Under the pieces are notes generated by a model. The model was not told the origin of the DNA, searched no databases, and saw only the letters and a program-made list of their open reading frames with translations. A DNA stretch of 64,000 bases from JAUVXJ01 sp964433755 (lineage in GTDB: Bacteria > Chloroflexota > Anaerolineae > UBA7937 > B3-Chlor). The stretch is from NCBI GenBank assembly GCA_964433755.1, contig CAYSSR010000004.1, positions 248,001 to 312,000 on the forward strand, in the 5' to 3' direction. This document shows positions 44,095-52,535 of the stretch, piece after piece; positions within the stretch are counted from its first letter, which is position 1, and each line of letters begins with the position of its first letter. The position numbers and the translations under genes were made by a program.

Positions 44095-45021
44095 TCACCA
44101 GTCTTTGTTCGAGTAGAAGAGCTGTGACACATCCTCAACCTGTCCTCTGAGGCGCTCGATTTCAGCCTTGGTCAGTCTCTGCTTCCAGTTCCAGATGTTT
44201 GACTTGCTGTCGCGCTTCAGGTATTGGTAGACAGGAGGGGCTTCGCTGGGATTCGATTCGTCGCTGTGGGACCGGACGGCCCGCATTGTATCCTCAGTCC
44301 AGTCGAGCCCTAGTTCGTTGTATAGCATTTCGAACTCGCGCACCGGGTCTCGGGATAGATCCTCGTGCCGCACAAAAGTCCAGTCCTTGTGCTCCTGCCG
44401 ATAGTTGTCTACTACGTGATAGATGAGTCTCCACAGCAGGGCTGCCTGGTCTACTACGTCGTGCTCGCGCTCTGCGTACTCCTCGATCTCATCCCTGAAC
44501 GGTTGCAGATGGTCTTTCATGAGGGCAGGTTGCTGGATAAAGTGGGAGAAGGGATGGATCCAGCCTAGCCTCTTCAGACTGCTGGCGAACGCCGCAGGGT
44601 GCCTGATGAGCACTACGACTTGCATGTCGAACGCCGAGGCAAGCCACTCTGCGGAAAAGACTGCTATAGGATCCTTCATCAGAGGTCTTGCCCGCGAGAT
44701 GCGGCGCCTGAGACAGCGCAGATACTCGGCCCCGGCGCGACGGGCGTCTGCCAAGGACCTGATGGTCCTGGCCTCTGCCCTGAGGTCGAAGCGGAACCCG
44801 AGAGTGTTCTCTATGTGCTTGTAGACAGTGCTCTGGTTCTCCTCTGTAACGTAGGTGAACCACAAGTGGAATCTGGCGCCACACCTACCGGGCCGGCAGT
44901 TAAGGTTGAAAGGCTCTTGGATATAACCCACCGCAGGGCCTGCAGCCAACATCGAGCCCACCCAGGTTGAACCCGAACGGTGTGCTCCTGTGACCAGTAT
45001 TGGCCTGTGGGATGCAGTCAT
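44095..45021 (-). CDS. Sulfotransferase-family protein
   Basis: The 308-residue protein begins with ILVTGAHRSGSTWVGSML, the PAPS loop, and has VVLIRHPAAFASSLKRLGW as the 3'-phosphate site, plus PLMKDPIAVFSAEWL. This is the third sulfotransferase of the locus and the first gene of the glycan region in the direction of transcription. ATG 45021 has AGGAGG 11 bases upstream; ATG 45030 is too close to it. It has its own strong promoter upstream. Confidence 0.85.
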   Translation of the reverse strand: MTASHRPILVTGAHRSGSTWVGSMLAAGPAVGYIQEPFNLNCRPGRCGARFHLWFTYVTEENQSTVYKHIENTLGFRFDLRAEARTIRSLADARRAGAEYLRCLRRRISRARPLMKDPIAVFSAEWLASAFDMQVVVLIRHPAAFASSLKRLGWIHPFSHFIQQPALMKDHLQPFRDEIEEYAEREHDVVDQAALLWRLIYHVVDNYRQEHKDWTFVRHEDLSRDPVREFEMLYNELGLDWTEDTMRAVRSHSDESNPSEAPPVYQYLKRDSKSNIWNWKQRLTKAEIERLRGQVEDVSQLFYSNKDW

Positions 45022-45347
45022 CTCAGCCATTTCCTCCTGGGGCGAGACGGATGTAGCGCGCGACAGCACGCTGGGTCGGTGTACTGAGGGGGCGAGCACT
45101 GGCCTTCGATTGGGTGAAGCAGTGACAGAGCGCACGGTGGCGTTGAGCCTTCGGTGTACCGCGGTGCCCCTTCCGAGCGCGACCAGGGGCTGCAGGAGTG
45201 AACCCCATTATGCCCCATTATACTATGCTGTGGTACAGTAGTCAATAGTACCAACCTCCCAGCAGTCATTGTCGGATTGAAGCGGGAGCGGTCGGAGGCC
45301 CATCGGGGCAGCCAGGATCTGAGGGCGGAGCCGAAGGTCTTCAACCT
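45022..45347. other. Intergenic region between the glycan locus and udk
   Basis: These 326 bases hold the minus-strand promoter at 45217-45245 and the ribosome site of the sulfotransferase gene. No other gene or clear terminator for udk is seen. Confidence 0.5.
45217..45245 (-). promoter_or_regulatory. Minus-strand consensus promoter of the glycan locus
   Basis: On the minus strand TTGACT (45245-45240), 17 bases and TATAAT (45222-45217). It lies about 200 bases before the sulfotransferase start and shares flanking sequence with the wzm promoter. Confidence 0.75.
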
Positions 45348-45995
45348 TCATCGCTCTGCGATCATGTCCCTCAGTTTGGCCACAATCATGTCTATGGCGG
45401 TGACGTTGAAGCCGCCCTCCGGGACGATGATGTCGGCATACCGCTTGCTGGGCTCGACGAACTCCAGGTGCATGGGGCGAACCGTCTCCGTGTACTGTCG
45501 AATCACCGACTCCACCGTCCGTCCTCGCTCGCTGATGTCCCGCTGGAGCCGGCGGATGAAACGAACGTCAGCATCGGTGTCCACGAAGACCTTGATGTCC
45601 ATCAACTCCCGCAGAGCTTTCTCGGCGAAGATGAGTATGCCTTCCACGAGGATGACCTTTCGCGGCTCGACGCGGACTGTCTCGTGCTTGCGCGTATGAG
45701 TGGTGAAGTCGTAGAGAGGTACATCCACGGCCTGCCCTGCCTTGAGCGCTCCAAGATGCTGGGCCAGCAGTTCGCTCTCCAGCGCGTCTGGGTGGTCGAA
45801 GTTGGCGTTGGCCCTCTCCTCGGGTGGGAGAAAGCTGCGATCTCTGTAGTAAGAATCGTGCTGGATGTAGGCGATCTCATCCCGTCCTACTCTGTCCAGG
45901 ATGGCACTGGAGACCGTGGTCTTGCCGGAACCAGTGCCTCCTGCCACACCGATGATGATACGGGAAGGGAAGTCCCTCTTCTCTGCCTTAGACAC
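45348..45995 (-). CDS. udk: Uridine kinase
   Basis: The enzyme phosphorylates uridine or cytidine to the monophosphate in pyrimidine salvage. The 215-residue protein has Walker A GGTGSGKTT (near residue 19), DSYYRDRSFLPPEERANANFDHPDA typical of Udk, and FVDTDADVRFIRRLQRDISERGRT for the lid. GTG 45995 follows CCGGAGG. It lies 17 bases after the alpha/beta hydrolase gene and is probably cotranscribed with it. Confidence 0.93.
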   Translation of the reverse strand: MSKAEKRDFPSRIIIGVAGGTGSGKTTVSSAILDRVGRDEIAYIQHDSYYRDRSFLPPEERANANFDHPDALESELLAQHLGALKAGQAVDVPLYDFTTHTRKHETVRVEPRKVILVEGILIFAEKALRELMDIKVFVDTDADVRFIRRLQRDISERGRTVESVIRQYTETVRPMHLEFVEPSKRYADIIVPEGGFNVTAIDMIVAKLRDMIAER

Positions 45996-46012
45996 GATGC
46001 CAGACCTCCGGA

Positions 46013-46804
46013 TTATCCAAACACGAACCTGCGTATGGCCTCGAAGTACTGGGCCGTTCCTACTAGCATCAAGTCGTTGTGACCCGCACCAGGGATCAAC
46101 TCCAGCCTCTTGTCGCCCGCACCCGAGCTGCGGAAGAGGTCGCGACCGTCACTTGCTGGGATCAGGACGTCGCTCTCGCCGTGAATGATCAGTGTGGGAA
46201 TGGTGACTTTCTCCATCTTGCGGGTGTTGCCGAACCCATCCCTCGCTTCGGTGACACCCGAGACGTGGACGCCCAGGCGCGCCAGGAGGGCGAAGGTGTC
46301 TGAGAAACCGCTTTCCACGATCAGGCCGGCGAGCGAGTCTCCGTGGGTGCTGGCGACCTCGATGGCGGCTGCGCTTCCCAGCGAACGACCCATAGCGAAC
46401 TGCCTGGAGGGCTCGAGGCCATGATCTTCGAAGATACCCTTGGCCGCCTGAAAGAGCGTGATGGCGTCGGAGAGGAGATTGCTGCACGTGGGCGAGCCAA
46501 CGCTGTTCCCGTACCCACGGTAGTCAAACACGAGGAGCGTGATGCCCAGGCCAGCGTAGAGCATCGCGATGGGGTCGTAGTCCGCAGCGATCTCCCCGTT
46601 GCCGTGCCAGAAGAGGATCGCCGGGGCGTCTGGTCCCGCTTGATACAGTCGTCCTCCTACGGAGGTGTCCTGTTCGACCTCCGTGGAGATGGAGTGCACA
46701 CCGGGTGGGAGAGTGGAAGGGGAGTCGTCGGGTCGCGGGTGGAAGGTCACCCGCAGGACCTCCGGTCGATCCAGGACCATGTGAGAGGGCTCTATCTTTG
46801 GCAC
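46013..46804 (-). CDS. Alpha/beta hydrolase
   Basis: The 263-residue hydrolase has a serine nucleophile elbow GRSLGSAAA (near residue 139), the oxyanion region FWHGNGEIAADY, and DV/H residues in HGESDVLIP and GAGHND. This fits serine-hydrolase families that include BEM46-like proteins. No signal peptide or membrane helix is evident, so it is likely cytoplasmic. The substrate is unknown. The start GTG 46804 is not strongly supported. It precedes udk. Confidence 0.85.
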   Translation of the reverse strand: MPKIEPSHMVLDRPEVLRVTFHPRPDDSPSTLPPGVHSISTEVEQDTSVGGRLYQAGPDAPAILFWHGNGEIAADYDPIAMLYAGLGITLLVFDYRGYGNSVGSPTCSNLLSDAITLFQAAKGIFEDHGLEPSRQFAMGRSLGSAAAIEVASTHGDSLAGLIVESGFSDTFALLARLGVHVSGVTEARDGFGNTRKMEKVTIPTLIIHGESDVLIPASDGRDLFRSSGAGDKRLELIPGAGHNDLMLVGTAQYFEAIRRFVFG

Positions 46805-46922
46805 GGTCTACTCTTCTACTCGAGGGCCGCGCACACCCTCGCTCATCGCCGCGAGCTGGTATCCCTTCCGAGAGTCACGAAGTCGCATCTCGGGCGGGGA
46901 GCCAAAGAGGCTCGACGAGACA

Positions 46923-48194
46923 TCAGAGTGTCAACAGGGACCGGAAAGCCTCTTCCCTGGTGCTTTCGTATGGGCCGACGACGGCGAGATTGAGCTTCTC
47001 CTGGCGGAAGAGGCGCCGAGCCACCCGCTGCACGCCCTCAGTGGTCACGGCATCAATCTCCTCCAGGACCTCGTCGAGGGACAGGACCCGATCCTCGAGG
47101 ATCTCCTGCCGGCCAACCCAGGAGGCGACGGAGAAGGAGTCTTCCATCTGTAGCTTCAATCGCCCTTTGGTGAACTCCTTGGCCTTGTGCAGCTCCTCCT
47201 CGGCCACAGGCTCCTGCGTCATCTTGCCCAGTTCCACCAGTATGGCCTGCAGGGCGCCCTCGATCCGGTCTGAATCCACACCGGCGTAGACGCCCACCAG
47301 ACCTGTGTCCGTGAGGGGCGAGACGTACGAGTACACAGAGTAGGCCAATCCCCTCTTCTCCCGTACCTCCAGAAACAGTCGGGAACTCATACCCTGTCCC
47401 AGTACGGTATTGAGCAGGCTGAGAATGTACTTGTCTTCGTCGAAGCGGGAGACGCCGGGCAGCACGAGGGCGAGATGGGCTTGCTGCGTGGTTTTGTGGG
47501 CCAGCCTGACCCTGGGCGCGCCTTGCTGCTGATCCATAGACAAACAGGTGGCGACCGGAGCCACCTGCCAACCCTCGAGTCTGGACTTGGCCTCGCTGAC
47601 CGCTCTCTCGTGCTGGATGTTGCCGGCTACGGCCAGCACAACGTTGGCCGGCTGGTAGTGCCGGCTCAGATAATCACCAATCATCCCTCTGGTGATTCCA
47701 GAGACGCTCTCCTTGGTGCCTGCCTGGTCTCGACCGAGGGGATGATCGGGCCAGATCAGCTCAGTCGCCAGGAGATGGACCCAGTCTGCGGGGTGATCCA
47801 GGGTCATGTTGATCTCTTCGATGATGACCCCACGTTCCTTCTCCAGTTCTTGTTCCTCCACCTTGGAGTGGAGCAGCATGTCTGACAGAACGTCCAGGGC
47901 GATGGAGAAGTGGTCCTCGCCCACCTTGGCCCAGTAGGTGGTAAGCTCTCGGCCCGTGCTGGCGTTGAACACGCCCCCAATGCCCTCGATGGCGATGGCG
48001 ATTTCCCTGGCTGTGGGTCTCGCTTCCGTGCCTTTGAAGAGCATGTGTTCGATGAAGTGGGTGATGCCGTTCTCTCTCTCGGATTCGTACCGGGAGCCCA
48101 CTCCGATGAAGAAACCGACACTCACCGAGTGGGTGTGATCCATGGTCGAGGTCAGGATACGAAGTCCCTGATCCAGTACAGTCTTCTGAAACAC
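46923..48194 (-). CDS. M16-family zinc protease (insulinase-like)
   Basis: The 423-residue peptidase has the inverted zinc motif HFIEH (His46, Glu49, His50) and a downstream acidic stretch EKERGVIIEEI that holds the third ligand. Two typical M16 halves are visible, with YSVYSYVSPLTDTGLVGVYAG and the 'KEFTKGRLKLQMEDSFSVASWVG' helix in the second. It resembles bacterial processing-peptidase-like enzymes. GTG 48194 follows AAGGAG by six bases and yields the usual FQKTVLDQGLRIL N-terminus; an open GTG at 48290 would add 32 residues. Confidence 0.9.
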   Translation of the reverse strand: MFQKTVLDQGLRILTSTMDHTHSVSVGFFIGVGSRYESERENGITHFIEHMLFKGTEARPTAREIAIAIEGIGGVFNASTGRELTTYWAKVGEDHFSIALDVLSDMLLHSKVEEQELEKERGVIIEEINMTLDHPADWVHLLATELIWPDHPLGRDQAGTKESVSGITRGMIGDYLSRHYQPANVVLAVAGNIQHERAVSEAKSRLEGWQVAPVATCLSMDQQQGAPRVRLAHKTTQQAHLALVLPGVSRFDEDKYILSLLNTVLGQGMSSRLFLEVREKRGLAYSVYSYVSPLTDTGLVGVYAGVDSDRIEGALQAILVELGKMTQEPVAEEELHKAKEFTKGRLKLQMEDSFSVASWVGRQEILEDRVLSLDEVLEEIDAVTTEGVQRVARRLFRQEKLNLAVVGPYESTREEAFRSLLTL

Positions 48195-48373
48195 ACGATG
48201 CTCCTTGTCTGTGTTGTGCACCACCGCTTCGAAGAACCGATGGGAACTCGTGGTCGTTGCGCTCGCCCGTTCGGGTCCAGCAGCCGTCACCTTGAGTCAA
48301 GTCCGGCGCCTGGCAAGAGTGGCGCGCCGTCTCGGGGGCGAGAGCGACACCTTCGATGACAGGTCCGAAGCGC

Positions 48374-48379
48374 ATTATA
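48374..48379 (-). promoter_or_regulatory. Extended -10 promoter for the M16 gene
   Basis: On the minus strand TATGCTATAAT gives an extended -10 (TGnTATAAT). The matching -35 region is weak and overlaps the divergent promoter on the plus strand. Confidence 0.45.
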
Positions 48380-48395
48380 GCATACCTCGCGGGGG

Positions 48396-48424
48396 TTGAC
48401 ATCCTGGTGGGGCGAGTCTATATT
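48396..48424 (+). promoter_or_regulatory. Consensus promoter for the dehalogenase-like gene
   Basis: TTGACA (48396-48401), 17 bases and TATATT (48419-48424). The ATG at 48442 is about 18 bases after the -10, leaving a very short leader that contains only the GGAGG ribosome site. Confidence 0.7.
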
Positions 48425-48441
48425 CTGCCCTGGAGGCAGAG

Positions 48442-49653
48442 ATGGCACACGAAGTGGAGAGGCCTACCTACGAGGTCGTGGGCACCCTGGAGCGGTTCGA
48501 CGAGAGGGACACCGTCTTCGCACGGGAGGCGCTGCAACCGGGCAGCAAAGAGGAGATGGCGTACCACGAGTTGCACCCTGAGTTGGTGGAGATCGACCGG
48601 CGATTGGCACGGTTCATCCAGGAGAAGATCGACAATCCACCCGAAGTTCCTGAGGACCCGCTTAACGAGGCCTTCTACGACACCACGTTCGGCGCAGTGG
48701 CGGCTCTGGCGCAGCCCGATTCGGTGGACGGACCGGTCAACTCCCACCAGGTGAAGGTCGAAGACCCGGAGTGGATGTCGCGTCGCATCAAGGCTGTAGC
48801 CAGGAGACTGGGAGCAGACCTGGTGGGCATTGCGCGGCTCAATCCGGCCTGGGTCTACAGCCATCGAGGAACGCGTCCCTTCTTCAGCGACTATACCGCG
48901 AACCCTCCCCTGTTTCCTGGCGTGCCCGATAGCTACACGGGTCTCGAGTACGGCGATCCCATAGAGATCGACCACAGGTACGTGATTAGCATGGCCTTTC
49001 CTCAAGACCCGGACCTGGTGAGGACCGGACCCTCGCTCTTGAACGATTTCGAGACGGGGCGGGTGTACGCGCTGAGCGCCCTGGTGGCAGTGGAGTTGGC
49101 TCGATACATCCGGGCTCTGGGCTACCCGGCTCGCGCGCACCACCTGAGGAACTACGGCGTGATGATGGTCCCGGCGGCTGTCGATGCGGGTCTGGGAGAG
49201 TTGGCCCGCTGCGGCTATCTGGTCACCAAAGAGCTCGGGGCCAATCTCCGTCTCGTGGCTGTGACCACCGATCTCCCGCTGGCGGTGGATAGGCCCGTCG
49301 ACCTCGGCGTGCAGGACTACTGCGAGAAGTGCTTAAAATGCGCCGAGAACTGTCCTCCGCGGGCCATCCCCTTTGGAGACAAGGTGGCGGTGAGGGGCGT
49401 CAGGAAGTGGAAGATCGACGAGGTGAAGTGTCTGCTCTACTGGGGCAGTCAAGGTGCGGCCTGCGGAATCTGCCAGGTGGTCTGCCCCTGGAGCAAGCCC
49501 AGGACCCCGTTCCACCGCTTCGTGGCGGAGATCGCGACCCGTGCTCCCTGGGCGAGGCGGTTCCTCACGAGGGCAGACGACTTGGTCTATGGGGCGCGAT
49601 ACAAGCCCCGGCCCTATCCTGACTGGGCTCAGGTGTGGAGGTCGCCCGGCTAG
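48442..49653 (+). CDS. Reductive dehalogenase-like Fe-S protein without Tat signal
   Basis: The 403-residue protein resembles the C-terminal part of RdhA-type cobalamin enzymes. It has a conserved region (RPVDLGVQDYCEKC) with two cluster motifs, C-x2-C-x2-C-x3-CP and C-x10-C-x2-C-x3-CP, separated by RGVRKWKIDEVKCLLYW. There is no twin-arginine signal peptide and no rdhB anchor gene nearby, unlike respiratory dehalogenases. It may therefore be a cytoplasmic catabolic dehalogenase or a related corrinoid/QueG-like reductase. A cobalamin role is inferred from the family. Confidence 0.75.
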   Translation: MAHEVERPTYEVVGTLERFDERDTVFAREALQPGSKEEMAYHELHPELVEIDRRLARFIQEKIDNPPEVPEDPLNEAFYDTTFGAVAALAQPDSVDGPVNSHQVKVEDPEWMSRRIKAVARRLGADLVGIARLNPAWVYSHRGTRPFFSDYTANPPLFPGVPDSYTGLEYGDPIEIDHRYVISMAFPQDPDLVRTGPSLLNDFETGRVYALSALVAVELARYIRALGYPARAHHLRNYGVMMVPAAVDAGLGELARCGYLVTKELGANLRLVAVTTDLPLAVDRPVDLGVQDYCEKCLKCAENCPPRAIPFGDKVAVRGVRKWKIDEVKCLLYWGSQGAACGICQVVCPWSKPRTPFHRFVAEIATRAPWARRFLTRADDLVYGARYKPRPYPDWAQVWRSPG

Positions 49654-49748
49654 CTGCTACGCGCCCCGACAAAGCGACAGCGACGTGCGGGTGCCAGACT
49701 GATCTGCGCCTCAGAGAGCCAGACTACCAGAGTGGCGCATCGAGGCTC

Positions 49749-49777
49749 TTGAGGTCCATCCTCGTTGGTGGTACAAT
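49749..49777 (+). promoter_or_regulatory. Predicted promoter of the zinc-ribbon gene
   Basis: TTGAGG (49749-49754), 17 bases and TACAAT (49772-49777) lie about 108 bases before ATG 49885. Confidence 0.55.
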
Positions 49778-49884
49778 GCAATTGAGCGTACTGTGGTGTT
49801 GCTGCACCTTGTAGCGTACCGGCAGCCGTGGTGCACGAAGGAAGTTGCTTTGACCGCCAGGCGCTGGCGGGGGGAGTGGGTCCG

Positions 49885-50532
49885 ATGAGTGACGAAATCG
49901 AAGTTCTCTCCAACTACGAAGACCTGAGCACCGATCTGGGCTTTCAGTTCGAGTTCAAGTGCTCTCGCTGCGACGCAGGGTTCCGCACGCCGTTCAAGGC
50001 GTCCGCCGTGGGTGCTGCGTCCGAGGCGCTGGAGGCCGCGAGCAGCGTGCTCGGTGGCATCTTCGGCGCCGCAGCAGACGTGGGTGAGCGCGTGCGCTCG
50101 AGCTCCTGGGAGACGGCGCACGACAAGGCCTTCAAGGAGGCTGTCGAGCACGTCAAGCCCAAGTTTGTCCAGTGCCCTCGCTGCTCTGAATGGGTCTGTC
50201 GCCAGAATTGCTGGAATACCAAGCGTGGGTTGTGCAAGCAGTGCGCCCCGGATCTGGGAGTGGAGATGTCTGCCGCCCAGGCCGAACGCTCTGTGGAGGA
50301 GATCCACGCGCATGCGGCGATGGCGGAGGAGGACAAGAAGCTCGCCAAGGAGTACTGGCGGGAGACGATCCGCGCCACCTGCCCCAACTGCGAGGCCCCA
50401 CTGCAAAGTAACGCCAAGTTCTGCCCTGAGTGCGGGGCGAAGCTTAAGGATGCCAAGTCCTGCGCGGCGTGCGGGGCGAAGATGAGCCCTGAGGCCAAGT
50501 TCTGCCCGGAGTGTGGGGAGAAGGTTACCTGA
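49885..50532 (+). CDS. Multi-zinc-ribbon protein
   Basis: The 215-residue protein is rich in CxxC pairs: FKCSRCD, VQCPRCSEWVCRQNC, LCKQCAP, ATCPNCE with KFCPECG, and KSCAACG with KFCPECG. The last four form two double zinc ribbons. A hydrophobic, alanine-rich helix (about 35-60) separates the first ribbon from the rest. Function is unknown; such proteins often mediate protein-protein contacts. ATG 49885 is chosen over GTG 49828, with GGGGGAGTGGG upstream. The gene is convergent with a ThiF-like gene. Confidence 0.7.
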   Translation: MSDEIEVLSNYEDLSTDLGFQFEFKCSRCDAGFRTPFKASAVGAASEALEAASSVLGGIFGAAADVGERVRSSSWETAHDKAFKEAVEHVKPKFVQCPRCSEWVCRQNCWNTKRGLCKQCAPDLGVEMSAAQAERSVEEIHAHAAMAEEDKKLAKEYWRETIRATCPNCEAPLQSNAKFCPECGAKLKDAKSCAACGAKMSPEAKFCPECGEKVT

Positions 50533-50559
50533 TTCCCTGGGGGGTGGGCGCTCCTCATT

Positions 50560-51678
50560 TCAGGCCGGCTCAGCTACGCTCCTATCGTCCTCGCGCGTCT
50601 GGCCAGAGATGCCGAGTCCTTGCTCGACCAGTGAACGGTACATGTCACCGGCTTTCTGCTCGTCGCGAGCACCCTCGACGATCAGGATCCCACTCACCAG
50701 AAGGCTGGCTAGTCCCTCAGAACCCCAGGTGAAAGTGATTCCCAGCTGGCCCTTGGCCCTGACTTCGTGGCCGCGGTTAGTCACCAGTTCGTAGATCTGC
50801 TCTACGTCCAGTGCCAGGTCCTCCGGTGGCAAGATGGCGAAGGTCCTTCTCCCTTGTCTGGCGCACAGTTCGGTCACGAGGCGGTGCTTCGAAACCTCGG
50901 CGGAGGGCCTTGGTCTCGACCCACAGACAGGGCATTGGTCCACTCTGGAAAGCTCCACCGTCACGAAATCGAAGGACTCCAGGTCGCAGTAGAATAGCTT
51001 GCCCGCCAACTTGGGCCTCCGGTTGAGGAGCACGTGCGTTGCTTCGTACACCTCCACGCTGGCGATCAGGCCCAGGATGGAGGGATGCACGCCCAGGACG
51101 GCGCAGGATGGCGCGTCATCGTCCTCGACTGAGCCCTGGAAGCACTCCAGACACGCGGTCTCTCCGGGCAATATGGTGGATACGTTCCCGTGAGTGCTCA
51201 CCGCTCCGCCGAAGACGTAGGGCACTCCCAGCTTGACACAGGCCCTGTTCAGCGCGTGTCGGGGGGCCATACGATCCAATCCGTCTACCACCAGGTCCAT
51301 GTCTGCGACCAACTCCTCGGCGTTGTGGGCGCCTATAGCTATGGGCAGAGGCTCTACGCTGACATAGGGGTTGAGCTTGCCGAGGCGCCCGGCTGCGACC
51401 TCGACCTTGGGACATCCTATCTTGCTCACGTCGTAGAGGTGCTGCCTCTGTAGGTTGGAGGCTTCGACGACGTCGTAGTCCACCAGGCGCAGGTGGCCCA
51501 CCCCCATGGCGGCCAGTTGTGTGGCGGCCACCGAGCCCAGCCCGCCCACCCCCGCAACCAGGACACGGGCGCTTTGTAGCTTCTGTTGTCCATCATAACC
51601 AATGGGCGGCAGCACTATCTGACGCGAGTAGAACTCGAGCTCTTCGTCGGAGAGATCCCTGTGTACGTGCGGACTCAC
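50560..51678 (-). CDS. ThiF/MoeB/HesA-family adenylyltransferase (E1-like)
   Basis: The 372-residue E1-like enzyme has nucleotide loop GVGGLGS, conserved ASNLQRQHLYD with the catalytic arginine, VVDGLDRM, and zinc cysteines in CLECF and CPVCG. It should adenylate the C-terminal glycine of a ubiquitin-like sulfur carrier such as MoaD or ThiS. A C-terminal extension of about 110 residues is unusual and lacks a rhodanese motif. GTG 51678 follows GGGGGAG; the open ATG at 51717 is less likely. No carrier gene was recognised beside it, so the pathway is unsettled. Confidence 0.85.
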   Translation of the reverse strand: MSPHVHRDLSDEELEFYSRQIVLPPIGYDGQQKLQSARVLVAGVGGLGSVAATQLAAMGVGHLRLVDYDVVEASNLQRQHLYDVSKIGCPKVEVAAGRLGKLNPYVSVEPLPIAIGAHNAEELVADMDLVVDGLDRMAPRHALNRACVKLGVPYVFGGAVSTHGNVSTILPGETACLECFQGSVEDDDAPSCAVLGVHPSILGLIASVEVYEATHVLLNRRPKLAGKLFYCDLESFDFVTVELSRVDQCPVCGSRPRPSAEVSKHRLVTELCARQGRRTFAILPPEDLALDVEQIYELVTNRGHEVRAKGQLGITFTWGSEGLASLLVSGILIVEGARDEQKAGDMYRSLVEQGLGISGQTREDDRSVAEPA

Positions 51679-51745
51679 GCTAGCTCCCCCAGCAGCATCC
51701 CCGTTTCGTTGGGCCACCTTGCTGTTGATAGTGAAGTGACAGACT

Positions 51746-51774
51746 TGACAATTCTCAACACCTGTAGTATACTA
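51746..51774 (+). promoter_or_regulatory. Consensus promoter of the DoxX gene
   Basis: TTGACA (51746-51751), 17 bases and TATACT (51769-51774). The -10 sits in the palindrome GTAGTATACTAC, so a minus-strand -10 (TATACT) for the divergent ThiF-like gene may share it. Confidence 0.75.
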
Positions 51775-51824
51775 CGGTAAGTAATGTAAGTCCAGCACGC
51801 GCTGGAAGTGGGAAGGAGAGGAGA

Positions 51825-52325
51825 ATGAACGACAACAACGGCAAGTACGTGTGGGTGGCATTGAGGATAACGATGGGATGGCTCTTCCTCTGGCCGTTCT
51901 TCGACAAGCTTCTGGGTCTGGGCTTCTCCACTCAGCCAGACGCTGCCTGGATCAGAGGAGGCTCCCCAACGTTTGGCTTCCTCAGTTTCGGGACCTCTGG
52001 GCCCCTGGCTGCTGTCTTCCAGAGCCTGGCGGGGAATCCCATTGTGGACTTCCTGTTCATGATGGGCCTCTTGCTGATAGGGCTGTCTCTGATACTGGGC
52101 ATTGGAGTTCGCATCGCCGGATTCTCTGGGGCGGTGTTGATGGCCCTGATGTGGCTGGCAACCCTGCCGCCAGAGCAGAACCCCTTGATCGATGATCACG
52201 TGGTCTACGGGCTTCTATTGATTGGGCTCGCGGTGGTTAGAGCAGGCCAATGGTACGGGCTGGCCGCCCGCTTGCCCAAGGCCTGGGCGAAGAGCGTTCC
52301 GGCGCTAGCGGCCGTCCTTCGGTAG
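51825..52325 (+). CDS. DoxX-family membrane protein
   Basis: The 166-residue protein has four membrane helices typical of the DoxX family (YVWVALRITMGWLFLWPFFDKL, then three helices to GRLPKAW). Family members are linked to quinone or thiosulfate redox chemistry and to membrane stress. A PNPLID stretch between helices 3 and 4 is characteristic. GAAGGAGAGGAG precedes the ATG. It has its own consensus promoter and is followed by a hairpin before the convergent Rrf2 regulator, which might control it. Confidence 0.85.
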   Translation: MNDNNGKYVWVALRITMGWLFLWPFFDKLLGLGFSTQPDAAWIRGGSPTFGFLSFGTSGPLAAVFQSLAGNPIVDFLFMMGLLLIGLSLILGIGVRIAGFSGAVLMALMWLATLPPEQNPLIDDHVVYGLLLIGLAVVRAGQWYGLAARLPKAWAKSVPALAAVLR

Positions 52326-52411
52326 TGGCATCGATCGGTGTAGACGCTTGTCCGGCCTCGACGCTGAGAACGTCGTAGCTGCACGAGGGTCTACATCACT
52401 ATGAGAACACA

Positions 52412-52442
52412 ACATCGGGCAGCTCGCAGAGCCGCCCGATGT
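52412..52442. terminator. Bidirectional terminator-like hairpin between doxX and the Rrf2 gene
   Basis: ACATCGGGC and GCCCGATGT form a 9-bp perfect stem with a 13-base loop; TTTT follows after four bases on the plus side. It lies between convergent genes. Confidence 0.55.
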
Positions 52443-52535
52443 ACGTTTTCCACCGTGTGGTGACAGGGTCTTCGAAGCGACCTTGGGCAAGAGAACCCTG
52501 GATTGCTGCTTCGGTGGACCTTCGCTGGAGGCTGC

